Assembly: GCF_958295425.1 (NCBI RefSeq)
Contig: NC_081151.1
Location: 21,843,452-21,907,451, forward strand
Direction: 5' to 3'
Source: Solea solea
Taxonomy: Eukaryota; Chordata; Actinopteri; Pleuronectiformes; Soleidae
DNA: 64,000 nt
The position numbers and the translations under genes were made by a program. Positions within the stretch are counted from its first letter, which is position 1; each line of letters begins with the position of its first letter. The notes under the pieces were generated by a model. It made no database searches and had not been told where the DNA came from. It was given only the letters and a program-made list of their open reading frames with translations. This document shows, one piece after another, positions 49,441 through 61,489 of the stretch.

Positions 49441-50636
49441 ATTGTGCTGCTGAAGGGAGGGAGGGATGGAGGGAGGGAGAGAAGGATGGGGTGAGGAGGG
49501 GCTGTCGTGCTCCCAGACTTCACTGAGGCTTTTCTTAAGCATTAATCCGATATGTTTGCATATTCATCCTATAACCAAAGATCGACGACATGTCTTGCGG
49601 GTATTTCCCTGACTCGACTGCTAACATCATAGAGACGGGGACACGCGATGGCGACGGCGGGGAGGGGGGGGGGAAATGTCACAAGGACACACAGAAATCT
49701 GTACAAGCACAGACACAAAGCCTTTCTGTTAAATGTCAGAATGTCTTTACCGTTTGGAATTTTAACTCACCGTCCTCTGAAAGTTCTGTCGAGAGAAACA
49801 ACCTCTCGACTCGACCCATTCCGGATTCCTGAGAAAACCCTACTTCACGCAAGAGTTCAGGATGTCCTTCACGCAACGTCTACGTAAATGTCTTTGTGTC
49901 TGAGGTGGACAACGTTAACATTTTGTGACAGCGTGGGCCATACGTGCAAAACGCCACCCAGTCCAGCACTTTCAATGACCCCTGTCTATTCGGGCAAACT
50001 TCCAAGGGCCTTGAATTTACTTTTCAAATTCACAGACTTCACCCGAGGGGAGAAGTACGTTATTTTAGACTTGACATATCTGCACTGAAGGAGCTTCATC
50101 ATCATGAGTCAGAACTAGCCCAGTTCCTCCTGGACCCTTAAATAACTTGATTTGCACACAATGTCTCATGGTCTGTTTAATCTGACGAGACAGCGACTTA
50201 AAAGTCATGCATTTGGAAACAAACCCAACTCGACTCTTCCCTGTGGAATATAACATTTCTACATGAGAAATAAGTTGACGTAGCGGGGAACGGACATAGT
50301 TTCATCAGGTGACTTAGGCTCTCATTAAAATGCTACCAGGAGCACAAAGACTGGAAATAAAGACGGGAAGCCACCGACGCTCTTGTTCAGCACCATTAAA
50401 AAGCTCATTACCGAACACTTTCACTGTTATTTGTTTAGCCTGCTCAAAAAGCCACACAGTAAAAGGAATCGGAGGTTAAGGGCCTGAGCTATTTTTCTTG
50501 GCACGGACTTTCCCACTTTCACCTCTCTATCACCAGCCAACAAATCATCTCCCTTTTTTACGCCTTGTTTCGTAAAGATGAAACTAATCAAATTGTATTT
50601 GCAGAATGCACATTTTCCCTCTGTTTCCAGTCTCTG

Positions 50637-50662
50637 TGCTAAGCTAAGCTAAGCTAAGCTAA
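50637..50662. repeat. (AAGCT)n short repeat
   Basis: Four to five units of TAAGC within tgctaagctaagctaagc; preceded by ctctgtttccagtctctg, a pairing seen in a common teleost interspersed repeat. Confidence 0.8.
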
Positions 50663-50694
50663 CCACTGACCTTGTCTTATTCTCCCCCCTGGTT

Positions 50695-50975
50695 ATTAGA
50701 GCTGCAACTAACGATTATTTTCATAATCTATTCATCTTTCGATTATATTGTCGGTTAATCGAGTATTTGTTTGGTCCATAATAAAATGGCAGAAACCTGG
50801 AAATAACGATGTTTTCCAGTTTTAATGATTTCTTTGTCAAATGGAGCAAAGAAACCAGAAAATATTCACATTGAAGAAGCTGAGAAATTAAAAAACTTGT
50901 TTTAATGATTAAAAAAAAACTATGAATAATTGACTTATCGAATAAGTCCTAAAAATCGATCAAGAAAACAAAGTG
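50695..50975. repeat. hAT-like element, decayed right end
   Basis: Left end tagagctgcaactaacgatt then attttcataatctattcatc, and interior ttaatgatttctttgtcaaa tggagcaaagaaacc. Same family as 29863-30135. Confidence 0.85.
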
Positions 50976-51344
50976 CATCTGATTTGAGTTTCATTGTTGT
51001 ATTATAGTTTGTCACAGCTAAGATTATTATTTTTTCAACTTTTAATTGCATTTTCTTTCATAGTCTTTCAATAATTAAAGTGAAACAAAACTGTGGTCAG
51101 TCTGTGAAACGGCTTTTTAAAGCATCTTCACTTTGTTTCTGAGGAATGACCATACCTATTCTATCTATTCCATAGATCAGTTCCCTTTCATATGCGCTGC
51201 CATGTTTACACACAAACGTGTCCTCGGCTGCAACACCTTCCTACACAGCTCACAGATAAATGACGTCCCTGTTATGAAACCTGTTTACTTCCATGAAACC
51301 TACAGTATTTCTTTCACGGCACAAACACTTCAGTAGACCACGAC

Positions 51345-51505
51345 CATATTGTGGCGCAGTCCTTGCTTTGTGGGAATAACAGAAAAGGACCTTCCTCAAA
51401 CTGTTGCCCGAAAATTGGAAGCATAGCATCGTCCAAAAGAGTTAAGATGGAGTCCGTCACTAGAGATAAAGGGGCCGAGAGCCCAAAGCCTGATTCAAAC
51501 ACCAA
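51345..51505 (-). mobile_element. Tc1-like transposase fragment
   Basis: Minus-strand frame contains DDAMLPIFGQQFEEGPFLLF, corresponding to the LDN.VLPTLWQQFGEGPFLF region of teleost Tc1-like transposases. Only about 160 bp remain, with several substitutions and no ends. It is a different subfamily from the 45675 copy, judged by the EGPFLF string. Confidence 0.8.
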
Positions 51506-51525
51506 GTGTATATATAGTAGGGCTC

Positions 51526-51960
51526 CAACTAATGGTTATCTTCATCAACGTGGGGATGCACAATATTAGACTTTTTGATATATCAGGGGTGTTTGGGCCA
51601 ATAACGGATACTGATATGTAGACATTTTTCTCCACACCCCAACTGCCGAGCTTCTGTAGTGACAGCAGATGTAAATGTCAATTTTCTTCATTGTGCAAAA
51701 TAAGCAAAGATAAAGTAGTATAAATAATAATAAAAAAAAAGGTAGCAGCCTATTCAACTGTCTGTTTTAGTACTTGTTTAGTACGTGTTTGCTGATATCC
51801 AATAATACCTTTTTAAAGGCAATCTCGGCCGATACCAATATTGTGCTGATGATATCGTGCATGTTTGGTCCATAAAACGCCAACAAATGATTTCTTTGTC
51901 ATATGGAGCAAAGAACCCAGAAAATATTCATTTATTATATAAGATACATTTATTTAAAAC
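51526..51960. mobile_element. hAT-like element split by a nested miniature element
   Basis: Outer family: tagggctccaactaatggtt atcttcatcaacg at the left, resuming as tttggtccataaaacgc and gatttctttgtcatatggag at 51865. Between lies 51553-51863. Confidence 0.75.
51553..51863. mobile_element. Nested miniature element with ATGCACRATAT ends
   Basis: Begins gggatgcacaatattagac and ends gatgatatcgtgcatg; ATGCAC(A/G)ATAT is inverted at the two ends. The interior has ataacggatactgatatg and cggccgataccaatattg, wording of a teleost 'ggatgcacgatattgg...ccgatat' family. About 310 bp, no ORF. Confidence 0.75.
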
Positions 51961-52458
51961 AGTAAAACAAGTGACGCATGGAGCAGTATTGCTACTTCAC
52001 GACTCCTCCAGCCTCACACAGCAATACAAAGTTTACAAAACCCAAATGAAACTTTAAAATCAACCAAAATAAAACTATAAAACAAAAAAAATGGACAGTC
52101 ATTTTTAATTATTGTTAATTATGGTTAGTTATTGACATTGACATTGACTTTTCTGAAAAGGATTCCCCTATTTTTCTCCTTCTTATAATCTGGAAAGTGC
52201 TTTGTGCTAAAGCTTGAAAAGTTAAATTATGGGAAAGTCTAAGAGGTGAATTAAATGGTTGTGTGTTTAAAGCCAGGTGTTATTGTTGTGTTGCGCTGAG
52301 AACATTGCACATTGAACTTTGCATAAAATACTGTGTAAATATGTCAATATTTGGTGATGGGATAAAGTCGTCTATAAAGTGAGTTGTGTGTAATAGGAAT
52401 GGGGGTAGGTACATATAAGTTTATACTTCTGCCTTTTCAAACATGTGACGTGTTTGAA

Positions 52459-52459
<1 letters not shown>

Positions 52460-52507
<48 letters not shown>
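52460..52507. repeat. (TCTA)12 tetranucleotide microsatellite
   Basis: Twelve uninterrupted ATCT units, likely polymorphic. Confidence 0.97.
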
Positions 52508-54430
52508 AGTAAATGTATCATTATTATTAAAGTACTATAAGAAGACAGTTGAAGCCACATATCCATCCTCTGAAGTGGATCTCACTGTGATTGCTGTGCT
52601 CAGCAGGAGCAGCATCATGTTTTGCCGCCACCGACGGACGCAGAGAAGAGATTTAAAGAGATTTCAGCTTCTCCTGTGTTACAGCTTTACAGGATCAATG
52701 ACAATTCTGTCGGAATTTCACTCCGCAGCCAAACACAAGTTCCAATTTACGACCAAATAAAAGGCTTTGTTCTCAATTCAAGAGTGATTTTTTTTTTTTT
52801 GTTTGTTTTCGTTTTTTTTCACACACATTGTTCGTCTTGTTGACGAGGGGCGATGCGCTGTTGCCCGTGGCCCGCTGTGGCAGATCATTGTCAGGCGGCG
52901 CTGATTACCGGGCTTTTACATACTTCACGCTCTGATGGTTCGTTCACAGACAGGTTCATTAGCAGTCGTGAAGGTTATTGTGCAGCGAGACACAAGCGGA
53001 TTCACTTAAACTGCACCCGCTGAGACACAACTGACACGCCAACGAGTCAATGAGGACGCCGAGGTAACGGGGACACCTGGCCCCCGCGCTGCAACACGCA
53101 CACATTACACTGCACGCGTGACAGCATGAATTCATTCCCTTACAAACTCTTTTTCAATTTCAAAACAGCAAACTGAAATGAAACAAGTGCTTATAGCTGG
53201 AGGAGGCCTTGAAAATACCTCGAGTAAATTCATTATAAAAGTGTAGTGATTTATTTCATTTAAAGACAGAAGCAACAGCAACATTGACCTGTAAAGACAA
53301 ACGAGCAAAGAAGCGTCCAGTGAAAATATCATATGTGACGCTTCTTGTCTCCGCCCACCCCTGCTCTGCTGCTGTATACACACAAACGCTCCCTCAGTCG
53401 GGCCTGAGGGAACCAGTTTTCACATCAATACAGGTTTTTCTATGGCCGATTGTTAGAAATCGGGACAAGAGGCCCATATATTTGGTCAAATCTGGTCAAA
53501 TTTGACTTTTTAATGATAAAATATAATAATAAAAAAAAGCACTCATGATACATCCCTCAAAACTACACTTTATGTCCGCACTGCAGTATTTTCAATAAAA
53601 AAATAATGTGAAAACTATACAAAAGTATGGTTATCCAAGTGCCGATTCATAACATACATTATCTCGAGGCACTTTAGACTTTACAGTTATCACAGAGAAA
53701 CCCAACAGGAACACAGTGTGCGAGCGTTTGCCAAGAGAACCGCGCGCAGCAGAGTGTACGGATATCTGCCTTTGGGTAGGAGAGAGGAGAGAGAGGAGGA
53801 GGAGGAGGGGGAAGGGAAGCTGACAAGAAAAATAAAGTTCCAGTGACTTTACCGAGTTTCTGGCCAAGGCTGATTATTAAATAGGCAAATATCGAGCCTC
53901 TAATTAGAAACATCTTTTTATGTTCACAAAGAACAAACAGAGGCAGAATAATATCTGTGCTGATGTCGTGGTCACGTGTAATGACGGCTGCTGAACCGTG
54001 AATGTACTTCACTGTTTTTTCCTTTTAAACTGTGCTATTTAAAGGAGTCGGGGTGGAGTGGACACTTATTATGTTATTAATGCAGATAAGGCCATGTTTG
54101 AATTGACTGTTCACTGCAGTACACACAGTACAGTATTTATACTTAAACATAATGAAATGAATGCAAACAAGAGGGCACCGCACAGAAACAGAGACGGGGA
54201 AGGGGAAGCTGTCTTCTTAGAAGCAGGAAGTCAGAGGTGGTATCGCACATCACACCGTGCCGTCGTCTTGACTGATCTGCCGCGTGATTGCCGGGCGCTT
54301 TCATGACACACATGAGGGAAATGTCTGTCAGTTTCACAAACACGCGAGCAGGACTGCTTGATGTGGTGTCAGTGTGTACGTATGCCACATGACAATCTCC
54401 TTTTTTAAACTCAAAGATATGAGGGGAAAA

Positions 54431-54447
54431 AAACAACAACAACAACA
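54431..54447. repeat. (AAC)n microsatellite
   Basis: Five AAC units. A second run of (AAC)6 is at 54586-54604. Confidence 0.9.
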
Positions 54448-56391
54448 GATGCTTGTTGTTGCCGCCGCGCCATCGATTGTGGTTTTTGCATCAGTTTGAG
54501 GACGAGTGACACGGCGAGTAACAGCTGTTTGACAGCAGAGAGAACGTTACCCGAGATGCTCCTACCATTTCTGTCTCTGGTAAAACAACAACAACAACAA
54601 CAAAACCTTATGTGGGCTACGAATCAAAGACCAGTCGACCCTTCTTTATGCTCCGAATTCACCTTTTATGATCCCTGCGTTCTCAAAATAGAAAAGAAAA
54701 CGTGTCTTCATATAGAAAACCTTTCTGCGATACATATTGTGGGTTAAAAAACGGCGACGCAGCCTCGGAGACGAGTGAATGTGCCCACGTTTAATAGGAA
54801 TTCTCCCCCTCGGTGTCCCTCTGTCTCGCTCTCACAAAGTCACAGCGCCATTACAGCTCGACACCGCAGGAAACTCCGCCTCTGCCTCTACCTGACATGA
54901 CACACACTCGTGTGGAGGGAGAAAAACTGTTTACGAGCAGCTTGTTGCAGTAAACAAAAACCGAGTGAGAATTCTCCGCGAGGAACTGTAAAATGCTGTT
55001 TTCTCTGTGAGAGGAGAGAAATGATCATAAACACAGGCCGTGTTTCAGGCTTCAGTTATGTCAGGGCCTAACGATGCTACCTTGGGATGTGTTGGGAAGA
55101 ATTAACTTAAATGTTTTTAAGTATTTAAGTATCTCATGTAACTTAAACGAACCAATCACAAGCAAACCTCCAGACGCGGTGCAATGAATGCCACACACAG
55201 TAAAACACAAACGCAACCAGTCACTGCAGCGCAATAAATATACATTCAGTCAAAAATGGAATTAAAAACAGTCCCAACATTAATGCAAACCACCTGACAG
55301 ATGTTCTACAGTCAGTATGTGCGGAAGTTACCAAGACTATTTAGCAACCAGCTCTATGACGGCAGAAAATGTCATAAAATAAATGGTCAAAGTAAAATAT
55401 CACACATTTAGGGGTGAAAAATCTACTATTTTCACAATTTAAAACAACACAGCAAATTACAGTTACGTTAAGTCACATTTAGTCATCTTTTGATGAAGTC
55501 TCCGAAGTTGTATCGATAACAAATTGCAACCTCAATATATGGCAATTGGATATTTTTGCCCAAATCGACTTAAAAAAAACGACTTAAGCAACACTATTTG
55601 ATTAGGACTAAAAACAAACGCTTTAAGTTCAATGACTTTTTCCGGAGAACTTAGAAATTGTGTTGTCATTTTCTAACGCAACATTTTCCGGGGCATCCGT
55701 GACACATTTGAAGACAAACCACATATTTGAAAACAAAAAAACTGCAGTGTCCTTTTCAATTCGTTGACCACAGAAACAAACACAACCCTAGTGCACAGGG
55801 TGGCACAATCTGAAAGTGTCTTTTTAAAAAAGAGAAGTACACTGTGAGGCTTTCATATCAGCTATCACCTCTAATCCCCTTAAGAGTTCAATTTACCTAC
55901 TTGAGCCACATTAATCCTTTAATTTCATAAAGAAAACACACGTGTCTGTTTTGGTAACAGTATCATGGTGTATAATTGTAGCCTGCATCGCTTAAGGTGA
56001 CATTATATCTTGACGTCTTGCAACATTTACACAATAGGAAAGTGAGTGAGGTTGAGGATATTTGAGTGCCGGGTTCATCTCTTAATACTTAATCACAGCC
56101 TGTTATTAAAATAAGGAGCTTTCACAACATGCCATGATTACCAGTATCTTTTCACTTTTTTCCCACTGAATCAGCTGAGCACTGTTAGCATTAACATCAA
56201 AGAGTTGAAAGAGGAGGATAAGGCCAGAGAAAACCTGCTCCACTGACGACTGACAGTAAGTAAGACAGTATCCACCATCTTCATTTCTTATGAAAAAAGC
56301 AGGTGAAGAGACGAGTTGCCCAACATATTGCCTGAAGGGTCTTGAGGAGATCAATAAAGGACTAGATCAAAGTATCGTATTGTGTCTCGTT

Positions 56392-56407
56392 TGAGGGCTG
56401 CAGTTAT
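56392..56407. repeat. Left copy of 16-bp target-site duplication
   Basis: Sequence tgagggctgcagttat, identical to 57091-57106. It flanks the LINE fragment. Confidence 0.9.
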
Positions 56408-57090
56408 ATCTCACCCTACCCCTCACAACATCCATGAACCTTCTCTGTGGTCTTTTCCCTCCTGCCCAGCAGCTCCACCTTTGTCCAATATAATCTGCAA
56501 GTGACCATCTGAACCTTACTTCATCTCCAAACCATTTCTAATCCTGTCCATCCTGGTCCCTCCCAACGGAAATCTCAGCATCTTCCACCAACCCTGGCTC
56601 CTGCCTTTTAGACAGTGCCACTGCCTCCAAGCCTTACATCATAGCAGGTCTCACTACCGTCGTGTGGCCCAGGTATCACAGAGTGTCGCTTCAATATAGA
56701 TTTAAACGACTCCAGAGTTGGTGCCTGGCAAACAGCAAGAGGGAGTGAGCTCCAGTGGGTTGGAGCAGCGACACCGAAAGCCCCGTCGCCAAAGGTCTGC
56801 CTGCAGGTGCAGGGGACAGAGAGTAGACCGAGGTCAGCAGACACGCAGGTTCCCGGGAGGGATGGTGCAAGTGGAGGAGTGAATGGAGAGGAGAAGCTTG
56901 AAGATGATCCGGAACTCCACTCCTTGCATCTTCACCAAACAGTCATCCACAGACAGGTAATTCTTGCTTCTACTTCGTCCTCTCTCCAGCACAACCCTCC
57001 GCCTCTCCAGTCTCTCTTCCACCTGTCCCCTACTCTCGCTACAGACTACACTATCATCTGCAAACCACACAGTCCATGGAGACTCCTGCC
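56408..57090 (-). mobile_element. 5'-truncated RTE-like LINE fragment
   Basis: Minus-strand frame 56834-57070 reads MWFADDSVVCSESRGQVEER then LERRRVVLERGRSRSKN, the reverse-transcriptase catalytic FADD block of a LINE very common in teleosts (RTE-like, from memory). Plus-strand phrases ctaatcctgtccatcctggt, cccaacggaaatctcagcat and agcaggtctcactaccgtc continue the same ORF further 3'. The copy has stops and frameshifts and is interrupted at about 56661-56890. It is bounded by a perfect 16-bp direct repeat. Confidence 0.85.
56661..56890 (-). mobile_element. L2/CR1-like LINE C-terminal fragment inside the RTE copy
   Basis: Minus-strand frame contains FGDGAFGVAAPTHWSSLPLA then PTLESFKSILKRH. 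The pattern GDRAFSVAAPxLWNxLPxx...SFKSxLKTH is the hallmark of the end of L2/CR1/Jockey-type LINE reverse transcriptase ORFs. It interrupts the RTE-like ORF, whose two halves lie on either side. Non-functional. Confidence 0.8.
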
Positions 57091-57106
57091 TGAGGGCTGC
57101 AGTTAT
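57091..57106. repeat. Right copy of 16-bp target-site duplication
   Basis: Sequence tgagggctgcagttat, identical to 56392-56407. Confidence 0.9.
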
Positions 57107-57329
57107 CTAACCACCTAAGAAGGGTCCTTACACGTCCTACATGCCTTTGTAGCAAACTTTATGGGTAAGAATCAGCCATTACTCTAACCCAGTACAGACT
57201 TTGACATTAACTGCATCAAAAAAAAATGTTTTGATGTGGATTTAATAACTCCAAGTCAACAGAAAGTCAACTTATATGACCCTTTGAGTATGTGTAAAGC
57301 AGTCAGGTTGAAACTGATTCAACCTGCCT

Positions 57330-57735
57330 CTCCGTGCAGGCTAATCTACTGCAGGTACAGGCTAAACACATGCCAGACGCCCCAGGAGGGACCGACCGTG
57401 GAATTTACAGGAGAGGTGAGGCTAAGAGTCTGAAGTGAAGAGGGCAAGAGATTAAAAGGTGCCCCTGCTGCGTTTGTAGGGGAATCTACGACGGCTGGGC
57501 CGGCACCAAGGACGAGGCTGGGCCTTTTGTTGGCTAATTGTGCCCACAGGCTGTCCTGGCAACCCTCCTCTCTGGAGCTGTGGTCACTGAGGGATCCTGA
57601 GCGGAAAAAGGGAATTCCTCCTGCTCCGTTTGCTCGTATACTCGAATTCAAACAGCAGGCCCACATTTGGCCTTTATTTGTCTCCCTTTTATTCCCAAGA
57701 AATTGTTTCAAGAACTTCAGTCGGCAGAGCTAATT
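57330..57735. other. Non-repetitive block, candidate conserved element
   Basis: Contains gccccaggagggaccgaccg, aggctgggccttttgttggc taattgtgcc and attcaaacagcaggcccaca. GC-balanced and free of repeat words. The minus-strand 121-codon ORF here (57346-57711) matches no family I know. A promoter, enhancer or first-exon role is possible but unproven. Confidence 0.35.
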
Positions 57736-58036
57736 TCACACACATTGTAAAAGGGCACTTTTACAGTATATGTTCGCATGGAATTTCCCAATAGCCACGG
57801 GGGCACACTGGAGTCTAAACCAACACACGTGTCCGTGCATGTTGTTTTCTCAGGACTGAAGCGAGACAATTTACATTCATTAACATTTCATTAACTCCAG
57901 TTGATAGAAACTGAACTGGTAACTATCGTTATACATGCGTGTATGTTTTGGTTGTGTTTACCCACAATGCCCTGCGTTGTAGTCCGCTTCCTGCATTTGG
58001 TTCCCTTGAAGCGAACCGAGACGTACGCTTTTACTG

Positions 58037-58115
58037 GGGTTCAAACTTGGAATCTTCTTGCTTTGAGGCAACAGTGCTCACCACTGTCCCACCATGCAGT
58101 TGTATGGAATTTTGA
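58037..58115 (-). repeat. tRNA-derived SINE head
   Basis: On the minus strand it reads ctgcatggtgggacagtggt gagcactgttgcc...gcaagaag...gtttgaacccc. The 'gcagtggttagcactgttgcctcacagcaagaaggt' wording and a B-box-like GTTTGAACCCC are typical of a teleost tRNA-derived SINE. No cloverleaf for a functional tRNA. Confidence 0.7.
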
Positions 58116-59042
58116 TTTTCACAAAGCAAACAACACTTTTTAAGAAGCAAAACATATATTGATTTAATCAAATATTGTGTTTTATTGTTTGAAAATACAC
58201 TTGTTCTCTGCACTGCCTAATTTGTCGGATGTCGACGGGGAACGAGTTCCACGTGGAAAGAACAAATCAGGGAGTGCAAAGAACGAGTGCATTTTAAAAC
58301 AATAAAATACCATATTTTTGAATGATTTAAATTGATATTTTTTTGCTTCTTGACACACATCTAATTCCACACAATTGTGCGTATCCCGTACCGGCACAAT
58401 TTCCAAGGACGTACGAGTCACCTTGACAGGGAAATACTTGGCAGACGCACAAGGCACATATCTGATTTATTTCCACATATGAATGAGGCTTGAAACCAAA
58501 CTGAGGATATTTGATTCCATGTGCTAACACATATCTATCATATCTGATCTGGGCCACGTGTGAGGAGGGAAAAAAAATAAAAAATCAGCACTGATCCACT
58601 TGCACTGTACGGCGTAAACGCAGCCCCCAGAATGTTCAAACTGTAACTGTGTTCATTTGCAGTCTTATCGTTTCCATCACCAGCTGAAGGAAACCCACAG
58701 CATGGCAGCCCGGGATTCACCGCGAGGAGCTGGTGATGAAGAGGCTGCTCTGTTAAAATCTCGCCGTGGATAAGCATCCTAAATAATAAAATGGATGATG
58801 GGCCGAGCGGACGCTCAGGTGGGGAAGCCACCCTATCATTCAGTGAGGTGGGGACGGGGGTGGGGGTTTATTCCCTGAGCCGTCACAGGCAACCACATCA
58901 GTGAGCGTTTTCAGTGGATGATGTAATGTGTGGAGTAACATGTCTCGGCTTGATTCCTGATCAAGTCACACTCGTGTTCCATCGCAATCATCAGATTCAC
59001 ACGTTTTCTCTGCTGTTGGCCACTTTGATTTAGTCACAAAGC

Positions 59043-59070
59043 CACACACACACACACACACACACACACA
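59043..59070. repeat. (CA)14 microsatellite
   Basis: Uninterrupted CA run. A second, (CA)11, is at 59266-59287. Confidence 0.95.
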
Positions 59071-59265
59071 TTTGGGCGTTGATTTATGCCGAAAAACCAC
59101 AAACAACAATAACCGCAAGGTGAGAGTTGAGACGTAAGTCTGCGATTTCAATTTCAGGACAGCGAAATCAATGAGCTCTCACCTTTCCAGCACTGACACA
59201 TTTCAAACGGGAGAAGTCAATACGACGAAGAAGAACATTCTAGATTTCACAAACGGTATTTAAAG

Positions 59266-59287
59266 CACACACACACACACACACACA
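59266..59287. repeat. (CA)11 microsatellite
   Basis: Uninterrupted CA run. Confidence 0.95.
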
Positions 59288-61489
59288 GCAAAATGTGCAA
59301 TTATTTAGTCAATTAATGGCTAGGCCGACTGACACAAAATCAACTGATCTGATGACAAATTCATTCATATTTTCTGAGAACGAGTGTTTACTGCGCTGCG
59401 CTGTTCTGTCCTCCAGCTGAAGGTAAACACCACTTTATTTGATGGATGCTTCCATCTGAATGACCTTGAAGTACAATGAGTCACAACTTCAGGACAAACA
59501 AATAAATAAAAATACTAATACTTTTTCCCTCCTTTTGTGTTTTCCTTGAAAAACATGGGCAAAAAAAAAATCCTTATTCAAACTCAACGATATAATGAAC
59601 AGTGAGCTGCAGCGAGACAACAACACTGTTACCAAGGAGAAGCAGAGGCGGTCGTGAAGGAACTACTCAAATTAAAAATGTCAATATTCTTTTTTGTGCT
59701 CTACATTAGCACTAACATCAGGAATGTTTAGTCGGCCATGGGTTGTATTTAAATCCAGACATGAGGACATACTGGTGCAGCTTCCTCTCACAATATAAGA
59801 CACGTTTTTTTAAATAAAACATTTTGTTCTTCTTCATTGAAATTGTTAATTCACTATTTGAACATGCAGTCAATTGTAAATAACTGCCAGAAAACTGTAA
59901 CTAAGAATTAAACTGTTTAAAAACACTTGAGAACGTCATCATTTTGAGGTTGGGGAAAGACAGATTTTATGGACCAAACAACAACAACAGGTATATAATC
60001 TTATATAAATAAGATTATATAAATAGGACCCTACCACCTTACTTTAACCTATACATCGGAGCAGCCCTAACCAATAGGTATACTTCATTTGTTTATTAAA
60101 ATGTTCATACCTGTGTGCCGTGCTGTTTTTTTTTTTAATTTGCATGTGTACATTTGTCAGAGATAATGAGATAAAACAGTTGCTTCAGGCTGCAAAAAGA
60201 AGCTGCAAATCAAGAGTTGGACGTGACAACCTTGATCAAACCAGTTACAACCAGACTGCAAACAGATTCCACTTTTCAACCTTTTCTCAGGAATGCAACA
60301 CCTGATATGCTACGACAATATTTCACACCATGACTGACAGCGGGCTTTGTAACAAAGACGAGACAGAGCGGTGCAGAGCAGAACACTCCGGTCTAATTCC
60401 CTGTGAATCATTTTCTCATTTTAATTTGTCCAAAAAAAGCACAATTCAACAATTTTGTTAAATTTCCTCTGCGTGAATGTCAGAGCGCTGGTTTGGTGTG
60501 AAGAGCTCTGCAGTAATCCTCGGCTCTTTTCACCTGACAGGGATTGATAGTTAGAGTGAGTCAGTTCACGGATGAATCGAGGGCCCGGCTGCTGCCTGAC
60601 CAGACAAGGCATCGTGACTGAGGTTAGCAGAGCAACATGCACCAATTTACACCCCCACCTCCACTACGGCATTTCATTATTCCCTCCCCTCTTCTTTTTC
60701 TTTTATCTGTCCTCTCCCTATCTGTTATTTTGTGTGATTGAACATCCCCACATCTTTTCTTGTTCACCATCCTCTTTTTTTTTGGTTGTCGCTGCTTTTC
60801 TTTACACTGTCATTCTCAAATACCTCACTCCCACTGGTCAAAGAAATAACCTGTTTAAACGGGGGTTTAAAATGTTTTTGGACCAGAGAGGATGTCTCCA
60901 GTTGGCATTGATGGTCACTTTTAAGCCAAAGTTCAGAAATCCATTCAAACTTGGGAGGGGTGGAAAAACTTCAAAGTTCAAACTATACAGCCTGGGAGCA
61001 CAACAGACTGTCTTGACTGACTGGGCAGATCCACTTTGAATGGCCTCTTTGTCCATCAGAAAATTGTTTTGCTGTAACAGCTAAAATGTCCTCGAGAGCA
61101 ACTGAAAAGCAGCCTGTGGAAATGTTTCGTGGCGAACAAACCTAAAGAAACACCTGTTAGCTCCACCCACATAAGGGAGGAGAGTGTTCAACCCCTCATG
61201 ACCACGAGTAAGAGCGCTATCTTCAAAGAAATAGCGTAGCTGTTTGTCTACTACGCTATGATGCATGTTTGTTGTGAATCTATCTTTTTTGAAAACATGG
61301 GGACAGTTTCTACTTCATCAATCAGTTCATATAAAAAATCAGTTGAAGGAGAGCCTGAAGCAAAATATACAATAAAAAAACTCATCCACAAAAAATTAAG
61401 CTAGCTCCTAATTTCCAGTCAGTTGTCAATAAAGGCTAACTTGGTCTTTTTTAGGTAACATTAGCAAATAAAAAAAAATAAAAATATAC

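Noticed and set aside
58037..58115. tRNA gene on the minus strand
   Set aside because: It has A/B-box-like words but the sequence matches a tRNA-derived SINE head; no complete cloverleaf can be drawn.
60572..61039. 155-codon plus-strand ORF
   Set aside because: Its middle is a low-complexity T/C-rich stretch and no part matches a known family. There is no splice or promoter support.
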